This document shows positions 7,774 through 10,184 of a stretch of DNA of 10,184 nucleotides, piece by piece. Under the pieces are notes generated by a model. That model saw only the letters and a list, made by a program, of their open reading frames with translations. It ran no database searches and had not been told where the DNA came from. Where the stretch lies: the NCBI GenBank assembly GCA_000787465.1, contig JSYX01000841.1:1-10184 (forward strand), given 5' to 3'. A program made the translations under genes and the position numbers. The DNA comes from Thermomucor indicae-seudaticae. Its lineage: Eukaryota > Mucoromycota > Mucoromycetes > Mucorales > Lichtheimiaceae. Each line of letters opens with the position of its first letter. Within the stretch, counting starts at the first letter, position 1.

Positions 7774-8199
7774 ATGTCACACGCAAGTCCGGATCCATGC
7801 GTTCTGTTGATTGGATTGTATTCTTGATACATGTCGTCCCCACTGTGGTGTGTGACCAACTGCAAGAACAGTACGGCAAAGCCTCCCGCAAAGTTTGCGA
7901 TGCCGTTAAGGCTCTGGTCAAGGGTTGTAGCATTGCATTACTGTGGCACATTACCAAGAAAGACATAGTAGCCATGGAAAAGGAGGTACCTTCTTTTCTG
8001 CGCATATTGACAAGGACAATGAATCTAAAGTCGCTCTCCCTCTCCAGAGCTTTCGATAAATGGCATAAGTTCATGCTCACATCCGTTCCCTCAAATATGT
8101 ACACCGTCAACTACCATTACCTCCGCCACATCCCGCACATGGTTAAGATGCTTGGTCCGCCGAGAACTTACAGTGCAAAAGTCATGGAGCGCGCTGTTG

Positions 8200-8255
8200 G
8201 TAAATCGACTGCAACTGGATAAGCGAAAGTATTCTCTCTGCTGATCATAAAATAG
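8200..8255 (+). other. Intron in right Tnp2 copy (AVG/FLKRR)
   Basis: A 56-bp phase-1 intron, donor GTAAAT, branch-like TGCTGAT, acceptor AAATAG. Splicing gives 'ERAVGFLKRRIKSRR', aligned with 'ERIIGVVSKLVRSR', which is uninterrupted in the left copy. Confidence 0.75.
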
Positions 8256-8554
8256 GCTTTTTGAAGAGAAGAATCAAATCTCGAAGAAATCCAGGAAAGA
8301 ACGTTGGCATGATCCTGATGCGCCAGCAGGCCTGTCGCTATTACGAGCAAACATACAAAGAAGACGCACGTAAGGAAGCAACAGACGATACAGACAGCAC
8401 AGAGGAGACACAAGACTCTGGCAAGGTGTACTACTTGTCGGATGAAGACGATACGCCTGAATTCTGGGGGTGGTACCGTGCTCGCCTCGACCAATTCGCC
8501 GAATTTGGGCTGTTAAGTCGCCTGACCGTTTATTGGAAGCGTCAAACTCTTGCC

Positions 8555-8698
8555 TCTGAAAGCGAGTCTGACGAAGACAAATCGACTGATTCTGACTCGG
8601 AAGAGGAGGACGGAACGGATCCAGACAGCGAAAGCCTGACCGAAGATGTTGATGAGGCTGATCTCGAGTTGGAAGCTGAAGAAGATGGTGAAAAGAAG
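8555..8698 (+). other. Acidic Ser/Asp/Glu tract in right Tnp2 copy
   Basis: About 48 codons dominated by S, D and E (for example 'SESESDEDKSTDSDSEEED') lie between blocks that align with the left copy ('LTVYWKRQ' before, 'IVVGKRYFLGN' after). The left copy has nothing comparable. It is a low-complexity, presumably disordered insertion. Confidence 0.7.
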
Positions 8699-8913
8699 AT
8701 CCAGTTGCACGAAGATGAACAGATAGTCGTCGGCAAGCGTTACTTTCTTGGGAACACTGTTTACGACAGCCACTTGCATGAGCGAGAAACGGATAAGCGC
8801 TGTTATTTTGTGAAATTGACCATACCCATCGACGCACGCTCGCACACCAGCCTGCCAGCAAAGCCGTATCCAGGAGCATTCTTTGGTGAGGTTATTTTGT
8901 TCTTTACAAATAG

Positions 8914-8976
8914 GTACATACAATGGTGAGTGAAATGATGTAAGGCACAGATTGTTTACACTTCGCTCACATGCAG
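8914..8976 (+). other. Intron in right Tnp2 copy (FFTNR/FTDQER)
   Basis: A 63-bp phase-2 intron, donor GTACAT, acceptor ATGCAG, yielding 'FFTNRFTDQERML', matched by the uninterrupted 'FFLHSRLGDRQRLL' of the left copy. A better-looking donor GTGAGT lies at 8926, but using it creates a stop at the junction. Confidence 0.7.
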
Positions 8977-9300
8977 ATTTACAGATCAAGAACGTATGCT
9001 GTGCTTCGTCCGGCTATTTGATGGCGTCAAATTGAATAGCGGTGGGTCACCCTGCGGTTCGAGGACTTGGGCAGACCAGACACCCTTGAATTGGGGGAAG
9101 CTCTATGTAACTGATGCCGACAACATTGACGGCCCTGCTGGGATCATTGAAGCAGAACGCGTTGTTAATGGCCGTACGTTCAAAAGGAATTACTATGTTT
9201 ATCCCGAGATGATCCCGAATGACTTAAGGGTTGGAGAAACAAAAAGACTTACATAAAGATAACCGTTGCAGTCTTTGGGTTCTGAGCCGCGAACACGTTT

Positions 9301-9340
9301 TTACAGATATTCACAAATTTTCACAAATATTCACAAAATC
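9301..9340 (+). repeat. Four tandem 10-bp units
   Basis: TTACAGATAT, TCACAAATTT, TCACAAATAT and TCACAAAATC follow one another with a 10-bp period. They begin 45 bp after the right Tnp2 stop. Confidence 0.7.
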
Positions 9341-9474
9341 CCTGGCCCCTTTTCCCATGGTGGATGGTGATGAATATGGCCATGGAGGTACTAAGCGTTG
9401 GCGTAGCTTCGGTGGAATAGTCTATACAAAGGGTCTCAAAACTATCGGTTTGCACGCTATGGATGGTCGCAGCT

Positions 9475-9549
9475 CACGAAGCTTATTTAAGATTCCCACG
9501 AAGATTTCGAAGAGTTACTATACGAAGTTGTCACGAAGATACCACGAAG
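9475..9549 (+). repeat. Cluster of CACGAAG-like direct repeats
   Basis: The core CGAAG starts at 9477, 9499, 9508, 9523, 9534 and 9545, four times as CACGAAG. Spacing is near multiples of 11 bp (22, 9, 15, 11, 11). Position just 3' of a CACTA-type transposase suggests transposase-binding subterminal repeats, which is inference. Confidence 0.6.
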
Positions 9550-9556
9550 ATCAGTA

Positions 9557-10184
9557 GAGAGATAAGTGGATCCTTCTTTATTCACAACAATTCTACTCGT
9601 CTATTTATACTTTTCCATTGATCGATTATCTATAAAACTTTTCTGAAACAACACCAGTAGTTGCAAAGATCACTGTGGCTTGCTGCTACCAGTGTTGCCA
9701 GAAGTTCCCCAGAGCTGACTGGCGTTCGGCATCGGCCCGCGGGATCCGAGGTTGGAACCTCTACTTGTATCGAGTGCCCCCACGAAACTGACACGTGTGG
9801 TGCTTAAATTCGTGATCGAGAGGTACAAAATTTAGAATCGAAATAGACAAACGAAGGGAAGGTACTTTCTGAGGATTTCAAACAAGAACGATCTGCTCAA
9901 CCAAAATCTTCTGTTCAAGTCCATTCCAAAAGCCCCTTTATTCAAGGATCTTTTTGGTCCTTTTATATTTTCTTCCTTAAGAACACAAAAAGACTTTTTC
10001 TAACTGAGATCCATCATCCACGAATGGAATAACGCATGAAAACAATAGAAGCTTCAAGAAGTCATCCAGAGATAGAGCTAAAACAAATCTGAAACAAATC
10101 TAATGAAAAATAAGAAAGATGACGCGAGAGACTTCTCGACATTTTGGGTACGCCCTTGATAGAAAATTGTCGAAAAAGATCCAG
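9557..10184. other. Non-coding tail of the window
   Basis: No gene recognised. Visible small structures are a 6-bp hairpin GAGGTT-GG-AACCTC near 9749-9762 and a doubled AAACAAATCT at 10081-10090 and 10092-10101. No CACTA-type GTAGTG terminus matching the one near 4907 is present, so the right Tnp2 element either ends beyond the window or is truncated. Confidence 0.4.

Larger units (their letters stand above)
5835..9256 (+). pseudogene. Second Tnp2-family (CACTA-type) DNA transposase, degenerate
   Basis: A transposase homologous throughout to the left copy but strongly diverged. Exons: about 5835-6486, 6544-7029, 7086-7407, 7463-7713, 7774-8199, 8256-8913 and 8977-9256; an earlier 5' exon may exist because no ATG occurs before 6486. 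Domains in order: possible finger 'HCDVCA' (5832-5849), basic stretch, Gly/Pro-rich segment, acidic linker, Cys block 'CDMCPSFC...CSCGQPR', 'LFVDG', 'GNIVGA', 'GCRVC', 'GLDEMH' (near 7536), 'SVDW...VVPTVV', an acidic Ser/Asp/Glu tract (8555-8698) absent from the left copy, and the conserved C-terminal 'FFGEVILFF'. Lesions: TGA at 5850, a one-base loss near 6961, GAC-to-AAC-like change at 7222-7224, a 42-bp in-frame gap near 7098 and a frame mismatch across 7714-7773. Family assignment is firm; start and element ends are not. Confidence 0.85.

Noticed and set aside
8274..8879. 201-codon minus-strand frame
   Set aside because: Antisense to a well-supported Tnp2 exon; its Ser/Arg/Leu-rich makeup is the complement of the acidic tract.
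9690..9775. tRNA or tRNA-derived SINE, from the B-box-like GGTTGGAACC and a stem GAGG/CCTC
   Set aside because: The T-loop would be six bases and lacks the TTCGA core, the A-box candidate lacks the conserved A, and no acceptor stem pairs around it.
9557..9830. Solo LTR of a retrotransposon (starting near TGTTGCC at 9695)
   Set aside because: No matching terminal CA, second LTR, primer-binding site or target duplication could be identified.
1..10184. CRISPR array, bacterial operon or defence island
   Set aside because: No spaced identical repeats, no ribosome-binding pattern, and genes carry spliceosomal introns; the window is eukaryotic.

Overview
This window is a eukaryotic transposon graveyard. 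The genes are interrupted by short GT-AG introns (about 45-83 bp), and all three recognisable genes are DNA-transposon transposases carrying disabling lesions. Compact introns, Tnp2/CACTA-type transposases and a Tc1-like element with a 'MEDGAPIHR' catalytic block point to a filamentous, probably early-diverging (Mucoromycota-like) fungus. That taxonomic call is inference from gene style; no host gene is present to anchor it.

Layout: (1) 117-3335, minus strand: a seven-exon Tnp2-family (CACTA/En-Spm superfamily, Transposase_21-like) pseudogene. It has an N-terminal CCHC zinc finger in a 126-bp first exon, four in-frame stops and one frameshift. (2) 3535-4882: a complete 1348-bp Tc1/mariner element with perfect 29-bp terminal inverted repeats. 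Its minus-strand transposase has an early stop, a homopolymer frameshift and loss of the first catalytic Asp. (3) About 4885-5834: a gene-poor spacer with one 48-codon Cys/His-rich ORF and a possible CACTA-type terminus. (4) About 5835-9256, plus strand: a second Tnp2-family pseudogene in at least eight exons. It is clearly homologous to the first but very divergent, and has its own stop, frameshifts, Asp-to-Asn change and a 14-residue deletion. (5) 9257-10184: no recognisable gene, but two clusters of short direct repeats immediately 3' of the second Tnp2 copy.

The two Tnp2 copies lie head to head, with the Tc1 element between their 5' ends. They share two convincing intron positions, plus one in the same region, and differ at several others. 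Their divergence argues for two independently inserted lineages rather than an inverted duplication. Nothing here looks like a functioning cooperative system. The interest lies in reconstructing gene models that a simple ORF scan fragments, in the specific lesions, and in several unexplained repeat structures: a GC-rich foldback inside the second copy, and possible subterminal repeats.
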